A DNA stretch of 64,000 bases from JAKFEW01 sp036675505 (GTDB taxonomy: Bacteria > Cyanobacteriota > Sericytochromatia > S15B-MN24 > JAQBPE01). The translations under genes were made by a program, and so were the position numbers. A model generated the notes under the pieces. The model did not search any database. It was not told where the DNA came from and saw nothing but the letters and a program-made list of their open reading frames with translations. The stretch spans positions 5,723-69,722 of the forward strand of contig JAKFEW010000050.1 in the NCBI GenBank assembly GCA_036675505.1, read 5' to 3'. Below, piece by piece: positions 1 through 8,515 of this stretch. Position 1 is the stretch's first letter, and the number at the start of each line of letters is the position of its first letter.

Positions 1-3000
1 ACCGCCATCGAGAACTTGATCAGCTGCTCCATCCGGCGCGTGCTGAGCTCGAGCTCCTCGATGTGGCTGGACTGGCGCCCGACCGTCTCGGCGAGGATCT
101 CGTATTCCTTGGCGATCGAGGCGACGCGCTGCGCTTCCGCGGCGGCGGCGCCGGCCGCGTTGTTCAGCTCCTTGCTGACCCACTTGGCGCGCTCGCCCAT
201 GGGTGCGTCTTCCGGCATCGCCGGTGCGACATCGGGGATCGGGCCCATCGCGGACACGGCCGCCGCGGGCTTGGCGCCTTCGTCACGCTGGAGCTGCGCG
301 CGCTCCATGAAGGAGAGGAAGTGCACCTGGTTCTCTTCCGAGAGCTGCTCGAGCAGGATGGCCTGCTTGGTCTTGGCGTCCTTGAGCCAGACCTTGGCCT
401 TGGCGGCGTCGGTCGTGGACTTGGCCATACCGTGCAGCGCGACCGCCTCGAGCGCGGGCGCCGCGAGGTCGGCGCCGAGGTCGACGGCCTCCTGGAAGAA
501 GCCCATCGCCTCGCCCTGGTCGCCCTTCGCGAGCGCCAGGTGGCCCTGCAAGTAGAGGCACTCGGCCTCCTGGTAGCTCATGCCGAGCTGCTTGGTCAGC
601 TTCATGGCCTTGTCGAGGTGCTCGGACGCGGAGTCCAGCTTGTTCTCGAGCATGTCCATCCAGCCGAGGCCCTTCTCGGCCTTCGCCACCATGTGAGGCT
701 CGCTGGCCTTCTGGGCGTGGTCGCGGGCGCGCTCGAAGTAGCTGCGCGCGGCGGGGTTCTCGCCGAGGCGGGCGTGGATTTCGCCCATGAAGACCCACAG
801 CTTGGTCTCGATCTCGGTGTTGCCGGTCGAGGTGACCAGGTCGCGCGCCTCCTGGGCGGCGCCGAGCGCCTCCTGCAGGCGACCCAGGTACAGCCAGGCC
901 TCGATCACGTACGGGATGATGTACGAGAAGAGGTAGCTCGAGGTCTCGCGGGCCTTGGTTTCGCCGGCCTTGATCTGCTCCTCGGCCTGCTTGTAGCGGC
1001 CCTGGTAGAGCGAGGAAAGCGCGAGCAGCGCCATCGAGACGGGCAGCGCCTGCTTGTGGTTGACCTCGGCCGCCAGCTTGTGGCACTTCGCCGCGATCTC
1101 TTCCATCTTCACGAAGCTGCCCATGTCGAAAGACACGATCGCGTGGTTGAGCAGCGCGATGGTGGCGTCGTCGCGGCTGCCGAGCTCGGTCATGATCTCG
1201 CCGTAGCGGACCGTCGAGGCCTCGGCTTCGCGGTAGCGGCCAGACTGCATCTGGACGTTGGTGAGGAGCATGTAGGTGTAGCCCTCACCGTACTTGTCGC
1301 CGATCCGCAGCTGGATCTCGGTGGCCTCGGCGAGGTGCTTGAAGCCTTCCTCGCGGATCTCCGGGTTCATCGTCTTGAGGAAGCCCAGGAAGCAGAGGCT
1401 GCGGGCGTAGAAGAACGGGATGTCGTGTTCCTTCGAGAACGCGGCGCCCTGCTCGAAGACTTCCTTCGCCCGGTCGTTCTGGCCGAGGAAGAAGAGGCCG
1501 CGGCCCAGGTTGGTGAACGCGCGGGCGCGGGCCTTGAGCTTGCCGACCTCGCCGGCCAGCGCGACGACCTTCTCGTTGAGCTCGACGCCCTTCTTGAGCT
1601 CGTCGGAGCTCGCGGCCATGTTCGACTTCTGCGCGAGGTAGGCCAGGATCTCGACCTGACGGCCCTTGTCGTTGTGCTTCTCGGCGATCGCAAGCGCCGT
1701 GTTGAGGAACTCCGCGGCCTCGTCGAGGGCGTGCTTCCACATCCGCAGGCCGCCCAGGTGGGTCAGGTAGTCGCAGCGGACGGGCTCCCAGGCGGTCTGG
1801 TCGGTCTGCTGGTCGAGCAGCGCGATGCCGGCGTCGAGCAGCACCATCGCGGCCTGGTTGGCGACGATGTCGCGGTTGCGCGTGGCGGCCTTGAGCGCGT
1901 AGTTGATCGCCTTTTCCTCGTGCTTGCTCTTGAGGAACTGGTGGGCGACCAGCGTGATCAGGTTGATGTCCGGCTCGCCGTCCGCGGGCAGCTGCTTCTC
2001 GAGGTATTCGGCGACCAGCGTGTGCAGGCCGAGGCGATCCTCGATCGGGAGCTTCGCGTACAGCGCGTCCTTGAGGTCCGCGTTGGCGAACGAGTAAACG
2101 GCGCCGTCGAACTCGAGGACCTTGGCCTGCCGCAGCTCGTCGAACGCGTCGAAGAGCTCCTCGTCCGAGAGGCCGAGCAAGTCGGCCGCGAGGCGCAGCG
2201 TGAAGGCGTGGCCGTAGACGACGCCCAGCTGCGCGACCTTGAGTGAGGCGGCCGACAGCGAGGAGAGCCGCTCGACGAGCAGGTCCTTCACGTCGCCGGG
2301 CAGGTCCTCGGGCGCAATCTGGTCGGGGAGCTGCCACTTGCCCTTCGACTTGCCGAGCACGCTCGTGCGCAGCAGGTGCTCGAGCAAGTTGCCGACGAAA
2401 GCGCCGTTGCCGCCGGTCAGCTCGTGGAGCTGGGCCGCGAGGCCTGCGGGCAGGGCTTCGATGCCGAGCATGCTCTTGATGACTTCGGTGGTCTCGTCGG
2501 CCGTCAGGGCGTCGAGCTCCACGACCTCGCCGGCCAGGCCGTCCTTGGCGGTCGACGTGCCGACGAGCAGCAGCGGCGCGCCCGCGGCGTTGCGGGTGAG
2601 GTAGGTGAGGGTCTCGGTCGACAGCGGGTCGGCCAGGTGCCAGTCTTCGAGGACCAGCACGCCGCCGGTCTTGGCGATCGCCTTGAGGATGATCGTCGTG
2701 AACGCGGCCTGGATCAGGATCTTCTCCTGGTCCGGTTCCAGCGCGGGCGCCGGCCGGCCGTCGGCGAGCTCGGGCAGCAGCTTCGAGAGCAGCGGCGTGT
2801 GCTCCGCGAGCTCGGCCGGGCAGTTCTCCTTGGCGAGCGGCAGCACGGCCCTGAGGATCTCGACGAACGGGCCGTAGGGCGCCTTCTGCTCGTTGCAGTT
2901 GCCGGGCAGGAAGGGCATCTCCTCGAGCTGCACGCCGAAGCGGAACTCGCCGATGATGCGGCTCTTGCCGATGCCCGACGGGCCGGTGACCCAGAGCTGG

Positions 3001-3914
3001 GCGCCGGTCTTGTCCGTCTTGAGCGCGGCGAGCGCCGCGTTGAGCTTGGCGAGCTCGCCCTGGCGGCCAACGAAGGCCGACGCCAGCAGCGTGGCCCCCA
3101 TGCCCTCGTCGACCTCGATGCCGAGGGCCGCGAGCACGTCGTAGGTGGACTGATAGCGCGCGATCGGCTCCTTCGCCATCATCTTGAGGACGACGTGCTC
3201 GAGCAGCGTCGGAATGGCGGGGTTGTGCTCCTTGAGCGGACGCGCCTGCTGGTTCAGGTGGGCGCGCAGCACTTCGACGGGGGTCGTGCCCTTGAAAGGG
3301 GTCTCGCCGGTCAGCAGCTGGTAGTTCACGGCGCCCAGCGAGTAGATGTCGGAGCGCTGGTCGATGCGGTCGCGCTTGGCGACTTCCGGGGCGATGTAGG
3401 CCAACGTGCCCTTGATCGCGCCGCCCGAGGTGCCGGCGACGTCCATCAGGCCGAAGTCCATCAGCTTCACGGTGCCGTCCGGCTTCACGCGGACGTTCTC
3501 GGGCTTGAGGTCGCAGTGCACGAAGCCCTGCTGGTGGATGAAGCCCAGCGCGAGGCTGATTTGCCGCAAGATGTCCATGAACAGCTCGGGCGCGACCGGG
3601 ATCATCTCGTCGAGACCCTTGCCCGGCACGACTTCCATGGTGAAGTACGGGTTGCCGTCGGGGAGCATGCCGAAGTCGTACACCTCGCAGTTGTTCGGGT
3701 GCTTCAGCTTCGACATGATGCGGAACTCCTGCTTGAACTGCAGGACCGCGTTCGGGTCGACCTGGCCGCCCGCCCCCTTGATGGACAGGACCTTCAGGGC
3801 AACCTGGTTGCCGTTGGTGCTGTCCTCAACCAGAAACACGGTGCCCATGCCGCCCACACCGAGGGTGGCGAGCACCTTATAGCGGTTTCCGACTTCTTTC
3901 AGCGTTTCAGCCAT
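1..3914 (-). CDS. Serine/threonine protein kinase - AAA ATPase - TPR protein, C-terminus outside window
   Basis: At least 1304 residues, reading without a stop from ATG at 3914 to the window edge. The kinase domain (about 10-260) has a Gly-rich loop LGVGGMGTV, the lysine K41 in VALKVL, the catalytic loop HCDLKPEN (D135), DFG at 153 and APE near 175. The loop is HCD rather than HRD, so it is a non-RD kinase. A P-loop ATPase follows, with Walker A GPSGIGKS at 311-318 and a Walker B-like VLVLED. TPR-like helices fill roughly 650-1150. The last visible residues are a coiled coil ending RMEQLIKFSMAV, which in related proteins leads into a GAF domain; that is inference. The architecture suggests a large cytoplasmic signalling hub. 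Target unknown. Confidence 0.9.
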   Translation of the reverse strand, partial: MAETLKEVGNRYKVLATLGVGGMGTVFLVEDSTNGNQVALKVLSIKGAGGQVDPNAVLQFKQEFRIMSKLKHPNNCEVYDFGMLPDGNPYFTMEVVPGKGLDEMIPVAPELFMDILRQISLALGFIHQQGFVHCDLKPENVRVKPDGTVKLMDFGLMDVAGTSGGAIKGTLAYIAPEVAKRDRIDQRSDIYSLGAVNYQLLTGETPFKGTTPVEVLRAHLNQQARPLKEHNPAIPTLLEHVVLKMMAKEPIARYQSTYDVLAALGIEVDEGMGATLLASAFVGRQGELAKLNAALAALKTDKTGAQLWVTGPSGIGKSRIIGEFRFGVQLEEMPFLPGNCNEQKAPYGPFVEILRAVLPLAKENCPAELAEHTPLLSKLLPELADGRPAPALEPDQEKILIQAAFTTIILKAIAKTGGVLVLEDWHLADPLSTETLTYLTRNAAGAPLLLVGTSTAKDGLAGEVVELDALTADETTEVIKSMLGIEALPAGLAAQLHELTGGNGAFVGNLLEHLLRTSVLGKSKGKWQLPDQIAPEDLPGDVKDLLVERLSSLSAASLKVAQLGVVYGHAFTLRLAADLLGLSDEELFDAFDELRQAKVLEFDGAVYSFANADLKDALYAKLPIEDRLGLHTLVAEYLEKQLPADGEPDINLITLVAHQFLKSKHEEKAINYALKAATRNRDIVANQAAMVLLDAGIALLDQQTDQTAWEPVRCDYLTHLGGLRMWKHALDEAAEFLNTALAIAEKHNDKGRQVEILAYLAQKSNMAASSDELKKGVELNEKVVALAGEVGKLKARARAFTNLGRGLFFLGQNDRAKEVFEQGAAFSKEHDIPFFYARSLCFLGFLKTMNPEIREEGFKHLAEATEIQLRIGDKYGEGYTYMLLTNVQMQSGRYREAEASTVRYGEIMTELGSRDDATIALLNHAIVSFDMGSFVKMEEIAAKCHKLAAEVNHKQALPVSMALLALSSLYQGRYKQAEEQIKAGETKARETSSYLFSYIIPYVIEAWLYLGRLQEALGAAQEARDLVTSTGNTEIETKLWVFMGEIHARLGENPAARSYFERARDHAQKASEPHMVAKAEKGLGWMDMLENKLDSASEHLDKAMKLTKQLGMSYQEAECLYLQGHLALAKGDQGEAMGFFQEAVDLGADLAAPALEAVALHGMAKSTTDAAKAKVWLKDAKTKQAILLEQLSEENQVHFLSFMERAQLQRDEGAKPAAAVSAMGPIPDVAPAMPEDAPMGERAKWVSKELNNAAGAAAAEAQRVASIAKEYEILAETVGRQSSHIEELELSTRRMEQLIKFSMA

Positions 3915-3978
3915 CGTGACCCTGTTCTCAAGCGAGTTCGGCGGTTTTAGGGACCACCGTAGGAATTCCACGTTGACC

Positions 3979-3984
3979 AATATA
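3979..3984 (-). promoter_or_regulatory. Possible -10 box for the kinase gene
   Basis: TATATT on the minus strand, 65 bases upstream of the kinase start, in the 208-base divergent gap between the kinase gene and nadB. No good -35 hexamer sits at the right spacing, so this is tentative. A TTGACC on the plus strand overlaps the same spot but lacks a clear -10 partner. Confidence 0.3.
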
Positions 3985-4122
3985 CCCTCCTGGGGCGGAT
4001 GTAACCACCGGCACGCAAGCGGCGGGACACACCGATCGGGCGCTTTCCGTAAAGAATTATTGAACGGCGTCCCTACATCGTGCGCTCGCCCCGGCGCCGC
4101 GTTCATGCTTTACTTGGGCCCT

Positions 4123-5718
4123 ATGACATCCCCCGCTCGCTCGCCAATTCTCGTCGTCGGCAGCGGCGTCACCGGTCTCCTGGTGGCGCTGGAGCTCGCC
4201 GAAGGCGGCCTGGAAGTCCACCTCATCTCGAAGGGCACGCTCTCCGAGAGCAACACACGCTACGCCCAGGGTGGCATGGCCGTGGCGCTGGCCGAGGGCG
4301 ATTCGCCGGATTCCCACCTCGCCGACACGCTGGTGGCCGGCGCCGGGCTCTGTGACGAGGAGGCCGTCCGGGTGTTGACCCGCGAGGCGCCCGCCCGCTT
4401 CCGCGACCTCCTCGCGCGCGGCGTCGGCTTCGACCGCGAAGGCGGCGCGATCGCCCTCACGCTCGAAGGCGCCCACAGTCACCGGCGGGTCGTGCACGCC
4501 CGCGGCGACGCCACCGGCGCCGAGCTCGAGCGCGCGCTCGTGGCGCAGGTCCATGCCAACCCCGCGATCCGCGTGCGCGAGCACGCCTTCGTGCTCGAGC
4601 TGATCGTCGAAGATGGCCGGGTGACCGGCATGACGCTGGTCGAAGGTGGCCGCATCCGGCGCGAACCCGCCCGCGCGGTCGTGCTGGCCGCCGGCGGCCT
4701 GGGGCGCGTCTACAGCCACACCACCAACCCGCCGGTCGCGACGGGCGACGGCGTGGCGATGGCCTTCCGCGCCGGCGCCGCGGTGCGCGACCTCGAGTTC
4801 GTGCAGTTCCACCCGACCGGCCTGACCCTGCCGGACGGCGCGACGTTCCTCATCAGCGAGGCGGTGCGGGGCGAGGGCGCGATCCTGCGCGACAAGGCCG
4901 GCCACGCCTTCATGGACGGCGTCCACCCGCTGCGCGACCTCGCGCCGCGCGACGTGGTGTCGCGGGCGATCGCCGCCCGCATGGCCGCCGACGGCACCGA
5001 CCACGTCTGGCTCGACCTGTCCCACCTCGACCCGGAAATGGTCGCCCGGCGGTTCCCGACGATCAGCCGGGTCTGCGAGGTCGCCGGCATCACGCTGCCG
5101 ACCGAGCTCATCCCGGTGGCGCCCGCCGCGCACTACTCGTGCGGCGGCGTGGTCACCGACCTCGAGGGCCGCGCCACCTTGCGCGGGCTGTACGCCGCGG
5201 GCGAGGTGGCGAGCACCGGCGTGCATGGCGCGAACCGGCTCGCGAGCAACTCCCTGCTCGAGTGCGTGGTCTTCGGCCACCGGCTCACGCGGGCGCTGCT
5301 CGCCGCGGCCGAGGCGGGCGAGCTGCCCGGCACGGCCTGGCCGGCCACGGACGAGGGCGCAGCGGAGCAGGGCCTCGCCCCGCAACTGGCGGCGATCCGC
5401 GAGGAACTGCCGCGCCTGATGTGGAATTTCGTCGGCCTCCACCGCGAGGCGGCCGGCCTCGCTGCCGCGTGCGAACGCCTCGCGGCCTGGGCCGACGACG
5501 TGGCCTCGCCCCCGCTCCCCCGCGGGGCGGGTGTCGAGGCGGCGGAGGTCCGCAACTTGGTCTGGGCCGCCGGGCTGATCGCCCAGGCCGCCCAGTGGCG
5601 TGAAGAGAGCCGGGGGTGTCACTACCGGCTCGACTACCCGGAGACGAGCGACGCATGGCGCAAGCACCTGACGCAACGGCGGGAGGAGCCGAATTCCTTC
5701 CCCTCCATCCCTTCCTGA
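4123..5718 (+). CDS. nadB: L-aspartate oxidase
   Basis: 531 residues, the usual NadB length. It oxidises L-aspartate to iminoaspartate, the first step of de novo NAD synthesis, in the cytoplasm using FAD. The N-terminal dinucleotide site VVGSGVTGLLVALELA is followed by the family blocks NTRYAQGGMA, HSHRRVVHARGDATG, SEAVRGEGAILRD, AHYSCGGVVTD and GLYAAGEVASTGVHGANRL. The start at 4123 puts the FAD motif at residue 9; an in-frame ATG at 4105 adds six residues and cannot be excluded, since neither has a strong ribosome binding site. The gene overlaps nadC by 64 bases, so the two are almost certainly co-translated. nadA is not in the window. Confidence 0.96.
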   Translation: MTSPARSPILVVGSGVTGLLVALELAEGGLEVHLISKGTLSESNTRYAQGGMAVALAEGDSPDSHLADTLVAGAGLCDEEAVRVLTREAPARFRDLLARGVGFDREGGAIALTLEGAHSHRRVVHARGDATGAELERALVAQVHANPAIRVREHAFVLELIVEDGRVTGMTLVEGGRIRREPARAVVLAAGGLGRVYSHTTNPPVATGDGVAMAFRAGAAVRDLEFVQFHPTGLTLPDGATFLISEAVRGEGAILRDKAGHAFMDGVHPLRDLAPRDVVSRAIAARMAADGTDHVWLDLSHLDPEMVARRFPTISRVCEVAGITLPTELIPVAPAAHYSCGGVVTDLEGRATLRGLYAAGEVASTGVHGANRLASNSLLECVVFGHRLTRALLAAAEAGELPGTAWPATDEGAAEQGLAPQLAAIREELPRLMWNFVGLHREAAGLAAACERLAAWADDVASPPLPRGAGVEAAEVRNLVWAAGLIAQAAQWREESRGCHYRLDYPETSDAWRKHLTQRREEPNSFPSIPS

Positions 5719-6536
5719 CCGAGCCGATCGTCCGCCTGGCGCTCCATGAGGACCTCGCCTGGGGCGACGTGTCGGCCTGGGGCGCGGTGCCGCCCGGCAA
5801 CACGGGCACCGCGACGATGCTCGCGAAGACGCCGGGCGTGATCGCCGGGCTGCCCATCGCCGCGCAGGTCTGGGCGCTGCTCGACCCGGCGGTGCGATTC
5901 GAGCCGCTGATCGACGACGGCATGTACGTCGACGAGCGCGTGCCGATCGCCCGCGTGACGGGCTCGGCGCGCTCCTTGCTCTCCGGCGAGCGCGTGGCGC
6001 TCAACTTCGTGCAGCGCATGAGCGGCATCGCGACCCGCACGCGGGCGTTCGTGGAGGCGATCGCCGACACCAGGACCCAACTGGTCGACACGCGCAAGAC
6101 GACCCCCGGCCTGCGTCAGCTCGAGAAGTACGCCGTGCGCCAGGGCGGCGGCCGCAACCACCGCTTCGGCCTGGCCGACGCGGTGATGATCAAGGACAAC
6201 CACATCGCGCTGGCCGGCGGCATCCGCCAGGCCGTGGAGAATGCGCGGCGGGTGGTGCCTTTCACCGCCCGCATCGAGGTGGAGTGCGAGAACCTCGAGA
6301 TGGTGAAGCAGGCCCTCGACGCCGGCGCGGACGTGATCATGCTCGACAACATGACGGTCGACGCGATGCGCGAGGCGGTGGGCTTCGTGGCCGGGCGCGC
6401 CTTGCTCGAGGCGAGCGGCGGCGTCACGCTCGAGACGGTGAAGGCGATCGCCGAGACCGGCGTCGACTTCATCTCCGTCGGCGGGCTCACGCACAGCGCC
6501 CCGGCGCTCGACATCTCGCTCGATGTCGAGGTCTGA
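5655..6536 (+). CDS. nadC: Nicotinate-nucleotide (quinolinate) pyrophosphorylase, carboxylating
   Basis: 293 residues. It converts quinolinate and PRPP to nicotinate mononucleotide, CO2 and PPi. Recognisable family blocks are LNFVQRMSGIAT, the TRKTTPGLRQLEKYAV block with RQGGGRNHRFGL, the lysine in MIKDNHI, IEVECEN, DVIMLDNM and the SGGVTLETV/ISVGGLTHS phosphate-binding end. The ATG at 5655 gives a typical N-terminus; a GTG at 5616 would add 13 residues. The gene begins inside the end of nadB and runs to within 9 bases of the convergent phospholipase-like gene. Confidence 0.96.
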   Translation: MAQAPDATAGGAEFLPLHPFLTEPIVRLALHEDLAWGDVSAWGAVPPGNTGTATMLAKTPGVIAGLPIAAQVWALLDPAVRFEPLIDDGMYVDERVPIARVTGSARSLLSGERVALNFVQRMSGIATRTRAFVEAIADTRTQLVDTRKTTPGLRQLEKYAVRQGGGRNHRFGLADAVMIKDNHIALAGGIRQAVENARRVVPFTARIEVECENLEMVKQALDAGADVIMLDNMTVDAMREAVGFVAGRALLEASGGVTLETVKAIAETGVDFISVGGLTHSAPALDISLDVEV

Positions 6537-6545
6537 AGAAACCCG

Positions 6546-7724
6546 CTAGATCGGCAGCCCCGGGAACGCGAAATCCGGCATCTCGTCGCGCTTCCGCCGC
6601 GGCGTCGGCGGCGGAGCCGCCACGTTCTCGCCCGCGGCCCAGTCCTGTTCCAGCACGAAGCGGACGCGCGACACGAGGTCCGGCGAGGCGACGATCAGGC
6701 CCAGCTCGCGGTTGTTGTCCATCGAGTTGGTCGTCAGGTTGACCGAGCCCGCGTAGAAGCGCTCGCCGTCGACCAGGATGTTCTTGGCGTGCAGGTGGGG
6801 CGTGTGCTGCCAGCGCACGTCGGCGCCGGACTTCTTCCAGGCCCAGGCCACCTCTTCGTTCGAGCGGATCGGGGCCGTGCCTTCCTTCGACTGGAGCTTC
6901 TTGAGCTCGGCGAGCAGCGCCCGCACCTTCACGCCCTCGCGGACCTTCTCGGCGATCAAGGTGTCGAGCGCGGGGTCGCCGGCCACTTCCACCTGGATCG
7001 TCACGTCGCGCTTCGCCGAGCGGAGCAGCTCGAAGATGCGCGCGCGGCTGGTGGTGGGGCTCACGACCAGGTCGGGATCGGTGACGGTGTAGGCCTGGTG
7101 GGCCCAGTCGGCCGCGAACATCGCCACGAACTCCGCGACGTCGGACGGCGAGCGGTCCTCCACGACGTACTCGCGCGCGCCCTGGCCGCCCACGCCCAGG
7201 CCGCTCTTCGTGAAGTTGGCGGTGGAAACGTAGGTGACGGCGTCGTCGACGGTCAGCGCCTTGGCGTGCGTGTACTTGAAGATCGGGTTCGTCCACTTCG
7301 GCGTGACGCCGCCCGCCAGCAGCTTCTTCGCCGACACCTTGTTGGTGGGCAACGGGCTGTTGGGGTTGCCCGGGTTGAAGGGCTTCTCTTCCAACATGAC
7401 CTGAACATCCACGCCGCGGGCCTTGGCCGCGATCAGGCCGTTAATCAGGCCCTGGTGGGTGAGCAGGTAAACCTGGACCTTGATCGAGGACTTCGCGTTC
7501 GCGATTGCGCTCAGGATGAACGCGTCGGTCGCCTCGGGCAACACGTGCAGGCGCAGCTCGCCGGGCAGGTGGCCCTGCCGGCCGCGGACCGGCTTGCGGG
7601 CCGTGGCCTGCGCGGCGAAGGCGCCGCCGCGCCAGCCGGAACCCGCGAGCGAGCCCGACGCGCTGCAGGCCGCCAGGGGGGCGGCCAGAGCGAGCGTCAC
7701 GATGGAAGCGACGAGGCGGTTCAT
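6546..7724 (-). CDS. Phospholipase D-like lipoprotein with two HKD motifs
   Basis: 392 residues. The N-terminus is a lipoprotein signal peptide with lipobox LAAC at Cys20, so the protein is expected to be membrane-anchored outside the cytoplasm. Two HxKx4D motifs are present: HAKALTVD (H153, K155, D160) and HAKNILVD (H312, K314, D319), each followed by a Ser/Asn-rich strand (STANFTKSG, GSVNLTTNS), so the two-half PLD active site looks intact. Family members are phospholipases, cardiolipin synthases or non-specific nucleases, and the substrate cannot be told from sequence. It starts three bases after the stop of the DUF3465-like gene, so the two are probably co-transcribed. Confidence 0.9.
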   Translation of the reverse strand: MNRLVASIVTLALAAPLAACSASGSLAGSGWRGGAFAAQATARKPVRGRQGHLPGELRLHVLPEATDAFILSAIANAKSSIKVQVYLLTHQGLINGLIAAKARGVDVQVMLEEKPFNPGNPNSPLPTNKVSAKKLLAGGVTPKWTNPIFKYTHAKALTVDDAVTYVSTANFTKSGLGVGGQGAREYVVEDRSPSDVAEFVAMFAADWAHQAYTVTDPDLVVSPTTSRARIFELLRSAKRDVTIQVEVAGDPALDTLIAEKVREGVKVRALLAELKKLQSKEGTAPIRSNEEVAWAWKKSGADVRWQHTPHLHAKNILVDGERFYAGSVNLTTNSMDNNRELGLIVASPDLVSRVRFVLEQDWAAGENVAAPPPTPRRKRDEMPDFAFPGLPI

Positions 7725-7727
7725 CGA

Positions 7728-8195
7728 CTAGTTGAGTTCGTTGCGGTCGTAAACCTTGCCGGCGTACTTGATGTAGCCGCCCTCGCCGCCCGCCGGATCG
7801 TAGTGCGTCCAGTGCGCCACGTCATACGGCTTCGAGCGGATGAACTCGCACTTCACTTCGACGTCGCCGCCGACTTCGACGGGCACGTGGGGCGCGAGGT
7901 CGATGTTGTGGGCGACCTTGAGGGTCTTGCCGTTCGCCACGAACAAGAAGTGCTGGTGCTTCGAGCCGTTCAGGTCGTCCGGCAGGATCTTCGAAACCTT
8001 GCCGGTGATGACTTTCCAGTCCTTGTTCGCATCGGGGGTCGGGAATTCGCGCTTCTCGAGCGCGAGCGCGGCCTGGGCCGAGATGCGCGTGGCCGGCGCG
8101 AGCGCCTTGGCCGGGGTCATGAGGCGGGCGCTGCCGCAGCCGGAAAGGGCGAGCAAGGAGATGGTCAGGACGGCGACCAACGGGTTTCGGTTCAT
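7728..8195 (-). CDS. DUF3465-like lipoprotein
   Basis: 155 residues. A signal peptide with lipobox LSGC is followed by one domain resembling DUF3465: GSKHQHFLFV, KVAHNIDLAPHVPVEVGGDV, VAHWTHYDP and a C-terminal YIKYAGKVYD. The domain's function is not known to me. It is the first gene of a pair with the phospholipase D-like lipoprotein, and both are predicted to be exported and lipidated, so a joint role at the envelope (for example extracellular nucleic acid or lipid processing) is a reasonable but untested guess. No strong ribosome binding site precedes the ATG. Confidence 0.82.
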   Translation of the reverse strand: MNRNPLVAVLTISLLALSGCGSARLMTPAKALAPATRISAQAALALEKREFPTPDANKDWKVITGKVSKILPDDLNGSKHQHFLFVANGKTLKVAHNIDLAPHVPVEVGGDVEVKCEFIRSKPYDVAHWTHYDPAGGEGGYIKYAGKVYDRNELN

Positions 8196-8237
8196 CGGGG
8201 AAGTGCCTTTCTCTCGCGGTGAACTTCGGTGATCCCG

Positions 8238-8259
8238 GCCGGGTCTACGTTGACCCGGC
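8238..8259. repeat. Inverted repeat in the 5' leader of the DUF3465-like gene
   Basis: Eight-base arms GCCGGGTC (8238-8245) and GACCCGGC (8252-8259) with a 6-base loop, 43 bases upstream of the start at 8195. It lies between the proposed promoter and the gene, so it would be in the transcript leader; it could also be an operator. No T-run follows. Confidence 0.5.
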
Positions 8260-8307
8260 GGTCCGTCGAAGTGAACGACGGAAGTTAACTAGAGGTTAAC
8301 TGCACCT

Positions 8308-8337
8308 AATATAAGCTTAAGGTGACAGTCCGCACAA
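8308..8337 (-). promoter_or_regulatory. Probable sigma70-type promoter for the DUF3465/PLD operon
   Basis: Minus strand TTGTGC (8332-8337), 18-base spacer, TATATT (8308-8313). The -10 matches consensus at five of six positions. It lies about 110 bases upstream of the first gene, inside the AT-rich patch. Confidence 0.45.
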
Positions 8338-8515
8338 CCCTATTTAGGCAAGGTTTTGCATGAATTTATCGGGGATTTAACAAAGAACTTGCGCGACCGC
8401 CGCCGATCGCGCCGCGCGATCGCCACCCGGCCTGGCCGATCGAAAATCCGCCGACAAACGGACGATGGAAATCGTTGTGGAGCGGGCAGAAGATCATTGT
8501 AAGGAGCACCCGCCC

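Larger units (their letters stand above)
8196..8515. other. Divergent intergenic region with AT-rich core
   Basis: 320 bases between the DUF3465-like gene (-) and the next lipoprotein gene (+). About 8280-8395 is clearly more AT-rich than the surroundings and probably holds both promoters. It contains two GTTAAC palindromes 5 bases apart (8284-8289 and 8295-8300). A perfect inverted repeat GCCGGGTC/GACCCGGC lies at 8238-8259. I see no RNA gene or small ORF in it. Confidence 0.5.

Noticed and set aside
63..3950. Long plus-strand open frames opposite the kinase gene (727 and 524 codons)
   Set aside because: They are antisense shadows of a GC-rich gene: Leu/Arg/Val/Gly-rich, with no domain, while the minus strand encodes clear kinase and ATPase motifs.
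4057..5676. 539-codon minus-strand frame opposite nadB
   Set aside because: Shadow frame; composition is biased and the plus strand carries all NadB signatures.
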